Below, piece by piece: positions 1 through 8,983 of a stretch of DNA of 64,000 nucleotides. Location of the stretch: positions 1,426,001 to 1,490,000 of the forward strand of contig OZ244854.1 in assembly GCA_965220985.1 (NCBI GenBank), written 5' to 3'. The notes under the pieces are model-generated. The model did not search any database. It was not told the DNA's origin and was given only the letters and a program-made list of their open reading frames with translations. Source of the DNA: JAPPHA01 sp965220985. GTDB lineage: Bacteria > Pseudomonadota > Alphaproteobacteria > Rhodobacterales > Rhodobacteraceae. The position numbers were made by a program, and so were the translations under genes. Every line of letters starts with the position of its first letter. The first letter of the stretch is position 1.

Positions 1-572
1 TCATCGCATCGGAAGATGAGCGACCCGCGCTCAAGAACCTTGCACAGCGCTACCATGGACGGGGTTGCTGTCCACGCAGGATCGACCACTTGAACCTTTT
101 GGCCGCCGACGTGACCGAGTTCAGGGATTTCATGATCACTTGCCTGGGCTCCCGTGTCACCGAGCAGATCCAGTTGGACAATGGACGCCTTGGGGGATGC
201 TGGTTCACGGTCAACAACAAGTCCTACGATCTTGCCTGCACCGAGGAACATGGCGGCGGTTATGGGCGGTTTCATCACCTGACCTACGCGGTCGATCAGC
301 GCGAAGACATCTTGCGGGCTGCGGACATATTCCTCGAAAACGGGGTGCACATCGAAACCGGCCCGCACAAGCACGCGATCCAAGGCACGTTTTTCCTCTA
401 TGTCTGGGAACCTGCCGGCAATCGGGTCGAACTGGCCAACACTGGCGCCCGCCTGATCATGCAGCCCGACTGGGAGACGGTCGTTTGGACCGAAACCGAC
501 CGCAAGAAGGGGCAGGCGTGGGGCCTCAAGACGATCGAAACCTTCCACACCCACGGAACGCCGCCCGTCTGA
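1..572 (+). CDS. Catechol 2,3-dioxygenase (extradiol, VOC fold), 3' part
   Basis: The reading frame is open from base 3 to the stop at 570-572, so the gene starts before the window; about 189 codons of a family usually near 310 aa are present. This is the C-terminal VOC domain of a type I extradiol dioxygenase, which cleaves catechols next to the diol with Fe(II). Visible ligands are His in RIDHLNL (codon at 87-89), His in the GRFHHLTY motif, and Glu in GNRVELAN, the expected 2-His-1-carboxylate set. The ending WGLKTIETFHTHG is typical of catechol 2,3-dioxygenases. The next gene converges from the right. Short hairpins in the 219-bp gap (571-586 and 596-611) could serve termination but have no clear T tract. 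The substrate is unknown. Confidence 0.88.
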   Translation, partial: IASEDERPALKNLAQRYHGRGCCPRRIDHLNLLAADVTEFRDFMITCLGSRVTEQIQLDNGRLGGCWFTVNNKSYDLACTEEHGGGYGRFHHLTYAVDQREDILRAADIFLENGVHIETGPHKHAIQGTFFLYVWEPAGNRVELANTGARLIMQPDWETVVWTETDRKKGQAWGLKTIETFHTHGTPPV

Positions 573-791
573 TCACTCTCGTGATTGGCGACCCCATCGG
601 CGAGTGCCGATCCCGAACTTGCCACGATCGGAATTCCAGGCCGGGAGTCGGAGTTTTGGGCCGACCCCGGAGCCGCCTTCAATTCACCGTTGGTCGGCGA
701 GACTCTGTTCGACCGGACTGAACGCCGCTCCCCGAGAACACGCGCATCATTTGGGTGGCTCTGTCGCCAACCGGATGGGGACGAAAGGACT

Positions 792-2165
792 TCAGAGATT
801 ATCGCTTGGGAGCACAATCGAAACGCGAAGACCCGGTGAGAGCGGCGTGAGTTCGAGTGTTCCGCCATGGCGGCTTGCGACGGCATCCGCAATCGCCAAG
901 CCGAGGCCGCTGCCTGATGACGGCTTGACCTGGCCGAATCGCGCCCGTGCTGTCTCGAGATCTTCGGGTGCAATGCCAGCGCCGTCATCGTCGACGACCA
1001 CCTCGGCACCCTGTGCGCCGTTCCTCACCAAAACCCCGATCCTGGTCAACTGGCGTCCCCCGTGCACGAGCGCATTGTCGATGAGGTTGGCAATCGCTTC
1101 TCGGATCATGGTCGGATCGCCGAACGCCTCGCAAGGAAATTGCTCAAGCGACAGTCGAAGGTCGATTCGTCGCTCGGCCTGGCTTGCGAGCGACGCCTGC
1201 CTTTCCTCAAACAGGTCGCGAACCAGATCGCTCAGGTCAAAACTCGATGCCTTCGTTTGGACGGGCGTTCCCGACGCCCGCTCAAGCGCGAGCAGCTTGT
1301 CGACAAGGTCACTTGCCCTGCGCGAAGCCAACTGGAGTTCGCCGGTCCGGTTTTTGACATCCTCGACGGATCTGGCGGATACGACCGCTTCCGACATTGC
1401 GACGATGCCTGCGATCGGATTTCGGATCTGGTGCGCTGCATTCGAGATGAATTCGTCCTTCTCCTTCATCGACGCCGATACCTGTCCGAGGAGTCTGTTC
1501 AATGTCCTGACGATTCCCCGGGTCTCGAAGGGAACCGAACGAACGATCGGGCTCAGTTCGTTCGACGTCCTTCGACCGATTGCGTCCTCGAGATCGTTCA
1601 GAGGTCTCAGTCCGAGCCGGACACCGAACCAGACCACGAGCGCAATGGCCGCAACCAGCGGTGCAATGATCCGAAAGGTCCGCCACGACAGGTCGCGAAC
1701 GATGGCATCCCTGAGTTCGGTGTCTTGCCAGACCGTGAAGGTGAACAGACCGCTCAGTCCTTCGAACTGCATGGCATCCACGAAGCGAAGCACCCGCACG
1801 TCGCGATCCATGTAGGTGGCATCAAAGTAGGCCTGCCCTGTTGCCATCGCCTCCGGTGGCGGAATCGGAACCGGAGGGGTGGCGTAGCCCGTCACGAACA
1901 CCCCGTCGGGGGCGTAGACGTGATAGAAGACCTTTCCGCCGGACGTGTCCCGAAGGAGCGCATCGGTTTCGGGGCTGAGCGCATCCCCGTCGGACAAGGC
2001 GACATCGCGCGATATCGCAAGCGCGGCTGACAGCAGGGACCGGTCGAAGCGATCGGCGGCTCTTTGCTGCGCGTCATGAACCGCCCAGCTTCCGACCGCG
2101 ACCACGATCAACAGAAGCGGCACGAGGATGATCAGAACAAGCCGCAGCCGAAGGGACGGATTCAT
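792..2165 (-). CDS. tctE: Sensor histidine kinase, TctE type
   Basis: A 457-aa membrane sensor kinase. It has a TM helix at about residues 8-28, an extracytoplasmic 2CSK_N-like region to about 160, a second TM helix near 165-182, HAMP-like linker, an H box with phosphoacceptor His245 (NAAHQIRNP), an N box (ANLIDNALVHGG), and G boxes (DDDGAGI, GSGLGLAI). It would autophosphorylate and pass phosphate to the regulator encoded just upstream, with which it overlaps by 4 nt. The 2CSK_N sensor and the divergent TctC/TctA genes point to a tricarboxylate-sensing TctDE pair that controls the TTT transporter. The ligand is not visible from sequence. Confidence 0.88.
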   Translation of the reverse strand: MNPSLRLRLVLIILVPLLLIVVAVGSWAVHDAQQRAADRFDRSLLSAALAISRDVALSDGDALSPETDALLRDTSGGKVFYHVYAPDGVFVTGYATPPVPIPPPEAMATGQAYFDATYMDRDVRVLRFVDAMQFEGLSGLFTFTVWQDTELRDAIVRDLSWRTFRIIAPLVAAIALVVWFGVRLGLRPLNDLEDAIGRRTSNELSPIVRSVPFETRGIVRTLNRLLGQVSASMKEKDEFISNAAHQIRNPIAGIVAMSEAVVSARSVEDVKNRTGELQLASRRASDLVDKLLALERASGTPVQTKASSFDLSDLVRDLFEERQASLASQAERRIDLRLSLEQFPCEAFGDPTMIREAIANLIDNALVHGGRQLTRIGVLVRNGAQGAEVVVDDDGAGIAPEDLETARARFGQVKPSSGSGLGLAIADAVASRHGGTLELTPLSPGLRVSIVLPSDNL

Positions 2166-2833
2166 GGATCAGTCATCTTGATCTGGTAGCCCAGCCCCCG
2201 CTGCATCCCGATCGTGATTCCGAACGGATTCAGGCGCTTGCGGAGCCTGGAGACATGAACTTCGATGACCGAGTCGTCGATGTCGGCCCCGACGCCGTAC
2301 ACCGCCTCAAGCAGGGCGGATTTCGACACCAGTCGATCCTTCGCGCGCGCCAGGGCTTCGAACACGGCCAATTCTCGTCTTGGCATGTCGATCTGTCCGT
2401 CCGGTCCGGTGATCTGGCGAGAATCGAAATCGAATGTCAGCGGTCCGATGTCGAGCGGCTTGACGACCGGAACGTTGCGTCGACGAGCCAGCGCCCTGAT
2501 GCGGGCCTCGAGTTCGGCCATTTCGAAAGGCTTGACGAGGTAGTCGTCGGCACCTGCATCAAGCCCAGCGATGCGCTCATCGGTATCGCCATGAGCGGTC
2601 AGGATCAGCACCGGTCGGTCGTCCTGGCGTCGTCGCAGATTCCTCAGGACCTCGATCCCGCCCATTCCTGGCAACTTGACATCGAGAATGATCAGATCGG
2701 CTCCGTCATCGCGCAGGAATTCGTCCGCAGCGTCCCCGTCGTGGAGCAGATCCACAGCATGCCCGGAGTCCCTCAGCACGAAGGCGATCCCCCTGGCGAC
2801 GGACTCATTGTCCTCGACAATGACGATGCGCAT
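2162..2833 (-). CDS. tctD: OmpR-family response regulator, TctD type
   Basis: A 223-aa response regulator. The receiver domain has acidic residues ED near 7-8, phosphoacceptor Asp51 (LIILDVKLPG) and Lys in LVKPFEM. A C-terminal winged-helix DNA-binding domain follows (residues about 125-220). First gene of the operon; its stop overlaps the start of the sensor kinase. It is divergent from the TctC gene with 95 bp between, so the likely target is that shared region, which holds two short inverted repeats. A 13-bp palindrome, CGGGAATTTCCCG, lies immediately upstream of its start codon and may be autoregulatory or part of the ribosome-binding region (GGGA). Confidence 0.9.
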   Translation of the reverse strand: MRIVIVEDNESVARGIAFVLRDSGHAVDLLHDGDAADEFLRDDGADLIILDVKLPGMGGIEVLRNLRRRQDDRPVLILTAHGDTDERIAGLDAGADDYLVKPFEMAELEARIRALARRRNVPVVKPLDIGPLTFDFDSRQITGPDGQIDMPRRELAVFEALARAKDRLVSKSALLEAVYGVGADIDDSVIEVHVSRLRKRLNPFGITIGMQRGLGYQIKMTDP

Positions 2834-2928
2834 CGGGAATTTCCCGTTCCGTTGAAAGTTTCATGCAAGTTTGACGGGCAATAACTGGAAGATCAAGCTG
2901 TCCTGTTTCCAGAATTGAAGGAGCAATT
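2834..2928. promoter_or_regulatory. Divergent regulatory region between tctD and tctC
   Basis: The 95-bp gap separates two outward-facing genes and must hold both promoters. Two inverted repeats are visible: CGGGAATTTCCCG at 2834-2846 and CTGGAA-N16-TTCCAG at 2885-2912. The second lies just upstream of the AGGAG ribosome-binding site of tctC. Either could bind the TctD-like regulator. This assignment is inference. Confidence 0.4.
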
Positions 2929-4029
2929 ATGTTCATGACACAAACCATTTGCCGTGCGACGAGAACGCTCGTGGCGGCAATCGCAGCGCTTGGACTGGCG
3001 TCAACCGCCAGCGCCGAACTCGATCTTGAAGGCAAGACGGTCGAATGGATCATTCCGTTCTCCGAGACCGGCGGTTCTGCCAAATGGGCGAATTTCTACG
3101 CACCGCTTCTCTCAGAGGCACTTCCGGGGAACCCGACCGTGGTGGTGAAGTTCATGCCGGGTGCCGGCTCGACCAAGGGCGCAAACCACTTCCAGGAACA
3201 GTCCTACAAAGACGGCACGCTGATATTCGGCTCGTCGGGTTCGACCCAGTTCCCCTATCTTCTCGGCGACCCCCGGGTGCGGTACGAGTACGGCGACTGG
3301 AACGTGGTTCTCGCGTCGGGAACGGGTGGCGTTGCCTACCTGCCGCCGGACCTTGCGGCGAAAGTGGCAGACGGCGGTGCCGCGGCTGTCAGCGATGTCG
3401 ATTTCATTTACGGCTCGCAAGGCGCGACCCGTCTCGATCTCGTTCCGATCCTCGCGTGGGAGATGCTCGGTCTTTCGGTCGAACCGGTCTTTGGCATCAA
3501 GGGCCGCGGTGACGGACGTCTGATGTTCGAGCGTGGCGAAGCCAACATCGACTATCAGACCTCATCCTCGTTCCTTTCCGGTGTCACGCCGCTGGTCGAA
3601 GCCGGCACGGCGGTGCCTTGGTTCACTTTTGGCGCGCTTGATGCCGATGGCAACATCGTGAGGGATCCGACCTTCCCTGACCTGCCGACCTTCAAGGAAG
3701 TCTGTGAAGCGACCGACGGTTGCGAGACTTCGGGGACGCAATGGGATGCGTGGAAAGCATTCTTTGTCGCGGGCTTCCCTGCGCAAAAAATGGTGTTCCT
3801 GCCGAACGGCGCGTCGGATGAGGCGATCGCGACCTACACGGCGGCTTTCGATGCCATCAAGAATCGGGCCGACTTTGGCGAGATTTCGGTCAAGCGCCTT
3901 GGAATCTACCCGCAGATGACAGGTGCAGAGGCGGAAACGGCGAAAGCCAGTGCAACCCAGGTTCCGGCCGAAGCCAAGGAGTTCGTCATCAATTGGCTCA
4001 GTGATCGCTTTGGCGTGACCTTGAACTGA
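2929..4029 (+). CDS. tctC: TTT transporter solute-binding protein (TctC family)
   Basis: A 366-aa periplasmic binding protein of the Bug/TctC family. A Sec signal peptide is clear (basic start, hydrophobic core, cleavage near the ASA at residues 27-29). The mature part opens with LEGKTVEWIIPFSETGGS, the usual ligand-loop motif of this family, followed by a PGAGSTKGAN loop. A good AGGAG site precedes the ATG. It would capture a carboxylated substrate and deliver it to the TctA-TctB permease encoded 80 bp downstream. A strong stem-loop separates the two, which should make the binding protein more abundant than the permease. The substrate is not known; neighbours suggest a dicarboxylate, tricarboxylate or aromatic-derived acid. 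Confidence 0.9.
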   Translation: MFMTQTICRATRTLVAAIAALGLASTASAELDLEGKTVEWIIPFSETGGSAKWANFYAPLLSEALPGNPTVVVKFMPGAGSTKGANHFQEQSYKDGTLIFGSSGSTQFPYLLGDPRVRYEYGDWNVVLASGTGGVAYLPPDLAAKVADGGAAAVSDVDFIYGSQGATRLDLVPILAWEMLGLSVEPVFGIKGRGDGRLMFERGEANIDYQTSSSFLSGVTPLVEAGTAVPWFTFGALDADGNIVRDPTFPDLPTFKEVCEATDGCETSGTQWDAWKAFFVAGFPAQKMVFLPNGASDEAIATYTAAFDAIKNRADFGEISVKRLGIYPQMTGAEAETAKASATQVPAEAKEFVINWLSDRFGVTLN

Positions 4030-4038
4030 CTCTGTCTC

Positions 4039-4064
4039 CGGCGCCACCCGTCCGGGTGGCGCCG
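4039..4064 (+). terminator. Stem-loop between tctC and tctA
   Basis: An 11-bp perfect stem (CGGCGCCACCC / GGGTGGCGCCG) with loop GTCC lies 9 nt after the tctC stop. There is no following T run, so it is more likely a 3' end-stabilising or partial-attenuation hairpin than a full terminator. Confidence 0.6.
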
Positions 4065-4109
4065 CGGACCAAACCCAAACACAACATCTGAACACGAGGT
4101 CAGCACGTC

Positions 4110-6137
4110 ATGGAGGCCTTCTCGATCGCGATGCCAGCGCTGGGTGATGCCTTCGGCATGATCCTTCAACCCTTCGTCATCGGATATCTGGTGCTCGGGG
4201 TGTGCATGGGACTTGCGGTCGGCGTTCTCCCGGGGCTCGGCGGGATCGCTGGGCTGTCGCTTCTCTTGCCGTTCATGTTCGGGATGGAGCCTCTCGCGGG
4301 GCTCGCTCTGATGGTCGGGATGATCGCGGTCGTTCCGACCTCTGACACTTTCGCTTCGGTTCTCATGGGAATACCGGGGTCGAGCGCATCCCAGGCGACC
4401 GTGCTCGACGGTTTCCCCATGGCCAAGCGTGGCGATGCGGCGCGTGCACTGTCTGCCGCATTCGCGTCTTCACTCTTCGGCGGGCTGGTTGGGGCAGCAT
4501 TCCTTACGCTGTTCGTTCTCGCGGCCCGTCCGATCGTTCTGTTGTTCCGGACGCCGGAACTGCTGATGATCACCGTGTTCGGTCTGTCGATGGTCGGGAT
4601 TCTCGCGGGTCGCGTCGCCATCAAGGGCATCGTCGCTGCTTGCCTCGGACTTCTGGTCGGAACCATCGGCGAGGGCGCCTTTGCCGGTGCTCTTCGAATG
4701 TCGTCCTACGAACTGCCGTATCTGACCGATGGGTTGAAACTGGTGATCGTGGGCCTCGGCATCTTTGCCGTCCCGGAGATCGTTGCGCTTCTCCGACAGG
4801 ACCGGTCGATTTCGGATCGGGCGCTCATCGGCGGCGGCTGGGCTCGCGGCATCCGCGACTGGTGGGCCAACAAGTGGCTGTCGATCAGGTGCTCGCTTAT
4901 CGGCGTCATGGTTGGCGTGATTCCAGGCCTCGGCGGCTCGGTGGTCGACTGGATCGCCTATGGTCACACGATACAGACCGCCAAGGACAAGTCGCGGTTT
5001 GGCTCCGGCGACGTTCGTGGCGTCGTTGGGCCCGAGAGTTCTAACAACGCCAAGGAAGGCGGTGGCCTCGTGCCGACGCTTCTGTTCGGAATTCCCGGAT
5101 CGGGGTCTATGGCGATTTTCATCTCGGCGGTGGCGCTTCTTGGCAGTGGCCAGATCGAAGTCGGTCCGTCGATGCTCAAGAACAATCTCGACTTCACCTA
5201 CGCGATCGTCTGGCTTCTCGCTTTTGCCAATGTCGTGGGGACATTGCTGTGCATCGTCGCATCGGGCGGCATCGCGCGACTGACCTCGATCAGGTTCGTG
5301 CTGCTGGCACCGTTCCTGTTCATGGTGATCAGCTTCGCGGCGTTCCAGTCCAACCAGGACCTGTTCGATCTCGTGGCGTTGTTCGGCATCGGACTTCTCG
5401 GCATCATGATGCGCAGGTTCGACTGGTCGCGGCCCGCCTTTCTCATCGGCTTCGTCCTGTCGAACCCCGCCGAAAACTACGCCAACCAGGCCGTGCAGAT
5501 TGCAACGTCCCGTTTCCGCAAGGGTTTCGAAGAGGGGCTGGATTACATCTTCAGCCCGATCGTCATCGTTCTGATCATCATCACGGTGATATCGGTGGTC
5601 ATTGGTCTCCGGCAGGCAAAGAACATTCTGCCCGAGGGGGAGGTCCGATCCGGCTCGAAAATCGCGCCGATGGCTTTCCTTCTGTGCATACTCGGCTACA
5701 TGGTCGTGGCCTACTGGAACGCATCGCTCATTCCCGACCACTCGGCGACCGATCGGGTCTTCCCGGCGTTCGTTGCAATCGTCGGCATCATCGGCTGCCT
5801 GTGGCTGCTGGTCCGGATGATGTTCAAGGACGAGACTGACGTGATGTTTGCCGACCGCGAGCGTGATGACGCGGATGCCACCGTGCACGGGCTGTGGACG
5901 ACGCTTGCGTGGTTTGCCGGATTGCTCGCGTTGAGCGCGCTGCTCGGGTTCATCCTGGCGCTCGCGATCTTCCTCGTGGCCTTCGTGATGGTGCGGGCCG
6001 GGAAAAAATTCTGGCAGGCTGCACTGTTTGCCGTCGCTGGAATCGCGCTCATGTGTTTCCTGGCGGGCCTTTTGAACAGGGACTTCCCAAGCGGGTTGCT
6101 GCAATACTACGTCGCACTTCCTTGGCCGCTGACATGA
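4110..6137 (+). CDS. TTT transporter permease, TctA-TctB fusion
   Basis: A 675-aa membrane protein. Residues 1 to about 505 are TctA: many TM helices, the GVLPGLGG loop near residue 40, PTSDTFASVLMGIPGS near 84, and a second pseudo-repeat with GVIPGLGGSVVDWIAYGH and a GIPGSGSM loop. Residues about 515-675 form a four-helix TctB-like domain, normally a separate protein of about 150 aa. The fused protein would be the complete membrane part of the transporter working with TctC upstream. Its TGA overlaps the ATG of the isomerase gene (ATGA at 6134-6137), showing tight coupling. Transport is expected to be ion-gradient driven in this family. Confidence 0.9.
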   Translation: MEAFSIAMPALGDAFGMILQPFVIGYLVLGVCMGLAVGVLPGLGGIAGLSLLLPFMFGMEPLAGLALMVGMIAVVPTSDTFASVLMGIPGSSASQATVLDGFPMAKRGDAARALSAAFASSLFGGLVGAAFLTLFVLAARPIVLLFRTPELLMITVFGLSMVGILAGRVAIKGIVAACLGLLVGTIGEGAFAGALRMSSYELPYLTDGLKLVIVGLGIFAVPEIVALLRQDRSISDRALIGGGWARGIRDWWANKWLSIRCSLIGVMVGVIPGLGGSVVDWIAYGHTIQTAKDKSRFGSGDVRGVVGPESSNNAKEGGGLVPTLLFGIPGSGSMAIFISAVALLGSGQIEVGPSMLKNNLDFTYAIVWLLAFANVVGTLLCIVASGGIARLTSIRFVLLAPFLFMVISFAAFQSNQDLFDLVALFGIGLLGIMMRRFDWSRPAFLIGFVLSNPAENYANQAVQIATSRFRKGFEEGLDYIFSPIVIVLIIITVISVVIGLRQAKNILPEGEVRSGSKIAPMAFLLCILGYMVVAYWNASLIPDHSATDRVFPAFVAIVGIIGCLWLLVRMMFKDETDVMFADRERDDADATVHGLWTTLAWFAGLLALSALLGFILALAIFLVAFVMVRAGKKFWQAALFAVAGIALMCFLAGLLNRDFPSGLLQYYVALPWPLT

Positions 6138-7219
6138 CCCAGGCGGCGATTCCGTTCGTGTTCATGCGGGGCGGAACTTCGCGAGGGCCATACTTTCGGC
6201 GATCGGATCTTCCTGAAGACACGGAGACTCTGTCGGAGGTCCTGGTCGCGGTGACGGGGTCGGGCCATCATCTGAACATCGACGGGATCGGTGGCGGGAA
6301 CGCGGTCACCACCAAGGTCGCCATGCTCTCGCCATCGAGCGACCCTTGGGCCGACGTGGACTATTTTTTCGCGCAGGTCAGCGTGGAGACCCGCGAGGTC
6401 GACTACGGCCCGACCTGCGGCAACATCCTCGCGGGAGTCGGGCCAGCGGCAATCGAGTTGGGGCTGGTCGCGGTCACCGATGCCGAACAGGTGGTCAGGA
6501 TACGGGCCGTCAATACCGGCGCCCGGGTTTCGGCCACGGTTGCAACCCACGAGGGCAGCGTCGTCTACGAAGGTAAGACACGGATCGATGGGGTGCCGGG
6601 GACGGCATCTCCAATCAGGCTGGAGTTCCAGGATACGGTCGGCGGAGCGACGGGCGCGTTGCTGCCCACCGGCAACTTCCGTGACAGCTTCGATGGCATC
6701 GACGTCACGTGCATGGATGTCGCGATGCCCATGGCGATTGCCCGGGCCGAGAGCTTTGGTCTTTCGGGGTACGAGGGTGTCGACGAGCTGAACGACAACC
6801 GGGAGTTCTTCACCCGGATGGAAGCCGTGCGCATTCAGGCCGGCGAAGCCATGGGCATGGGGGACGTTTCAAGTTCCGTCATGCCCAAGTTCGGGCTTCT
6901 GGCATCACCCCGCGATGGCGGCACGGTTGCGGCGCGTTATTTCATGCCCTGGGCGACGCATCCTGCGATGGCGGTGACCGGGGCGCAGTGTCTCGCTGCT
7001 TGCGTGCTGTCGCCTGGAACGGTTTCTGACGGCCTTGCAACCGTGCCGACGGAAAGCCCTGCGACGATCGTTCTGGAACATGCATCGGGATCGGTCGAGG
7101 TCACGGTGGATTTCGAGCGCACAACCGAGGGCATGACCCTCAAATCGTCCGGATTGATCCGCACCGCGAGATTGCTGGCCCGGGGCGAGGTCATGGTGCC
7201 CGCCTCGCTGTGGCCTTGA
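6134..7219 (+). CDS. PrpF-family isomerase (4-oxalomesaconate tautomerase-like)
   Basis: A 361-aa protein of the PrpF/GalD family, which isomerises C=C bonds in unsaturated carboxylic acids such as 4-oxalomesaconate or 2-methylaconitate. Family signatures are the N-terminal FMRGGTSRGPYF, GIGGGNAVTTK, DYGPTCGNILAGV with the catalytic-type Cys, and a C-terminal THPAMAVTGAQC with the second Cys. I chose the ATG at 6134 because it overlaps the permease stop and the family begins there; the frame is open further upstream inside tctA but is not conserved-looking. Co-transcription with a TTT transporter suggests the imported acid, or its breakdown product, is the substrate. The precise substrate is open. 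Confidence 0.85.
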   Translation: MTQAAIPFVFMRGGTSRGPYFRRSDLPEDTETLSEVLVAVTGSGHHLNIDGIGGGNAVTTKVAMLSPSSDPWADVDYFFAQVSVETREVDYGPTCGNILAGVGPAAIELGLVAVTDAEQVVRIRAVNTGARVSATVATHEGSVVYEGKTRIDGVPGTASPIRLEFQDTVGGATGALLPTGNFRDSFDGIDVTCMDVAMPMAIARAESFGLSGYEGVDELNDNREFFTRMEAVRIQAGEAMGMGDVSSSVMPKFGLLASPRDGGTVAARYFMPWATHPAMAVTGAQCLAACVLSPGTVSDGLATVPTESPATIVLEHASGSVEVTVDFERTTEGMTLKSSGLIRTARLLARGEVMVPASLWP

Positions 7220-7277
7220 AGTCGAGTGAAAGGTACGATGCCCATCCATGATCGTGGACAGGGGAGTCAACAAAGGC

Positions 7278-7481
7278 ATGACGGTGACGGACGAACACAA
7301 TTCCAGTTTCACGGAAGAAGCACGGACGAGTCTGCAGCGTGAGTTGACTCGCATTGGGGATGAATTGCGGGCCTACCCCACGCCGGTCGCGGGGTGCGAT
7401 GCTCAATACAATCACCTATTGGCCGAGCGGCAGAGAGTTCATGATGCGCTGGCGGTACTTGAGGACAATGCCTCCGGATAG
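7278..7481 (+). CDS. Small hypothetical protein (67 aa)
   Basis: A short acidic, mostly helical protein with a YPTPVAGCDAQYNHLL segment between two predicted helices (RTSLQRELTRIGDELR and AERQRVHDALAVLED). An AGGGGAG site lies about 12 nt before the ATG at 7278; an upstream start at 7248 is also possible. I do not recognise a named family, although the composition and codon use look coding. It is 58 bp downstream of the PrpF-like gene and may be last in that transcription unit. No function can be assigned. Confidence 0.55.
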   Translation: MTVTDEHNSSFTEEARTSLQRELTRIGDELRAYPTPVAGCDAQYNHLLAERQRVHDALAVLEDNASG

Positions 7482-7924
7482 ACTTTGTGGGTTGGTTCTC
7501 ATTGGTTTCGACTGACGTTGACGAGGCAGCCGTTGTCAGTTTTGGACGTTCGGGGAGGTTGAAGGCATGAGATTTTCTGAAAGGCACCGGTTCAGAACGG
7601 CGGCACCTATGCTTGAAGAGCATGACCTGCCAGAGGGGTTGCGAAACCGAGTCTGGAATGTACTCTGGGAACTCTTTTTTTCTGATGAAATGGTTGAAGA
7701 GAGGTTCGACGAATATTCAGTCTATTTTTCTGCACTATCCGAGCATTTGCGACACTCCTACTTCAAGCTCCCCGTTGATGACAGATCTAATGTACCAACT
7801 AGCGAACGGTCATTTCTTCGAGCCCGCTACTTCGAACTCCAGTTTCCTGATTTCTACGACTTTCTGGAAGAGATGGCAGGCGACAAGGTAGCGTCGATCA
7901 TTTGGATTGGACGCGACACGAGAG

Positions 7925-7932
7925 AAAAGTTT
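7925..7932 (+). repeat. Target site duplication, left copy
   Basis: AAAAGTTT lies immediately before the GGGG end of the IS and is repeated exactly at its other end. Eight bases is the usual duplication length for IS1595-family insertions. Confidence 0.93.
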
Positions 7933-8005
7933 GGGGCTTACACAGATAACTTGACATAGCACCTTAATTGCTTATGATTCAATGCGATAGGCAAGGAGAG
8001 GCGAA

Positions 8006-8983
8006 ATGTCGAAGACCGGTCCGGGCAAGGCCCATCGTGAAGGCGTGACGCTGGTTCAGCTCATGGACATGTTCCCGGACGAAGCGGCCGCTGTCGCCTG
8101 GTTCGAGGATGCAGTCTGGGCGAACGGACGCCGCCACTGCGGCCATTGCGGAGGTTTTCGAACGCGCAAGGTTCCGAACGCGAAGCCCATGCCCTACTGG
8201 TGCTCGGACTGTCGGAAGTACTTCAGCGTTCGCACCGGAACGCCGATGCAGAATTCCCGCCTTCCGATGCGAAAGTGGGCGATCGCCATCTACCTGTGCC
8301 TGACGTCGCTCAAGTCGGTTTCGTCGATGAAGCTGCACCGGGACCTCGGCGTCACCCAAGCGACAGCCTGGTTCATGCTGCATCGCATTCGCCAGGCATG
8401 GGCGGATGACAACGGCGGCCAGTTCGACGGCCCGGTCGAGGTTGACGAAACGTACATCGGCGGGAAGCGCAAGAACATGCCCTTGGCCAAACGCGAGGGC
8501 CTCACGGGCCGCGGCGCGGTCGGCAAGTCGGCGGTTGTCGGCATCAAGGATCGGAACACGAACGAAGTCCGGGCAGAAGTTGTCAAAACCACCGATGGCG
8601 AGACGCTCAAGGGCTTTGTTCGCGAGCATGTCGAACCGGGCGCGACGCTCTACACCGATGAAGCCAAGGCCTACCAAGGCATGCCGGAGTTCGATCACGA
8701 GGCGGTCAACCACAGCGTCAGCGAATTTGTCGACGGCATGGCGCACACGAACGGGATCGAGTCCTTCTGGTCCATGTTCAAGCGGGCGCACAAGGGCACC
8801 TTTCACAAGATCAGCCCGAAGCATCTGCAGCGGTACGTCCATGAGTTCGCGGGCAAGCACAACATTCGCGACTCAGGAACCCTTGTGCAAATGCGGGACA
8901 CTGCTGCCCGACTTGTCGGTCGGCGGCTTCTCTACCGGAACCTCGTCGCGGACAACGGTCTTTCTTCGGGTTCCGGGTTGTAG
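8006..8983 (+). CDS. IS1595-family transposase (ISXO2-like DDE)
   Basis: A 325-aa transposase. An N-terminal zinc ribbon has Cys45, Cys48, Cys66 and Cys69 (CGHC and CSDC). A helical segment follows, then the ISXO2-like catalytic domain with Asp147 (VEVDETYIGG), Asp218 (LYTDEAKAY) and the HTNGIESFW motif (Asn249, Glu252) that supplies the third acidic position in this family. AGGAG precedes the ATG with normal spacing. It would cut and join the element at its 27-bp ends with an 8-bp target duplication. The frame is intact. Its last 37 codons are overlapped on the other strand by a small open frame. Confidence 0.95.
   Translation: MSKTGPGKAHREGVTLVQLMDMFPDEAAAVAWFEDAVWANGRRHCGHCGGFRTRKVPNAKPMPYWCSDCRKYFSVRTGTPMQNSRLPMRKWAIAIYLCLTSLKSVSSMKLHRDLGVTQATAWFMLHRIRQAWADDNGGQFDGPVEVDETYIGGKRKNMPLAKREGLTGRGAVGKSAVVGIKDRNTNEVRAEVVKTTDGETLKGFVREHVEPGATLYTDEAKAYQGMPEFDHEAVNHSVSEFVDGMAHTNGIESFWSMFKRAHKGTFHKISPKHLQRYVHEFAGKHNIRDSGTLVQMRDTAARLVGRRLLYRNLVADNGLSSGSGL

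Noticed and set aside
4470..6104. A 544-codon minus-strand frame
   Set aside because: Antisense to the tctA-tctB gene; composition is rich in His, Asp and Arg with no domain, as expected for a shadow.
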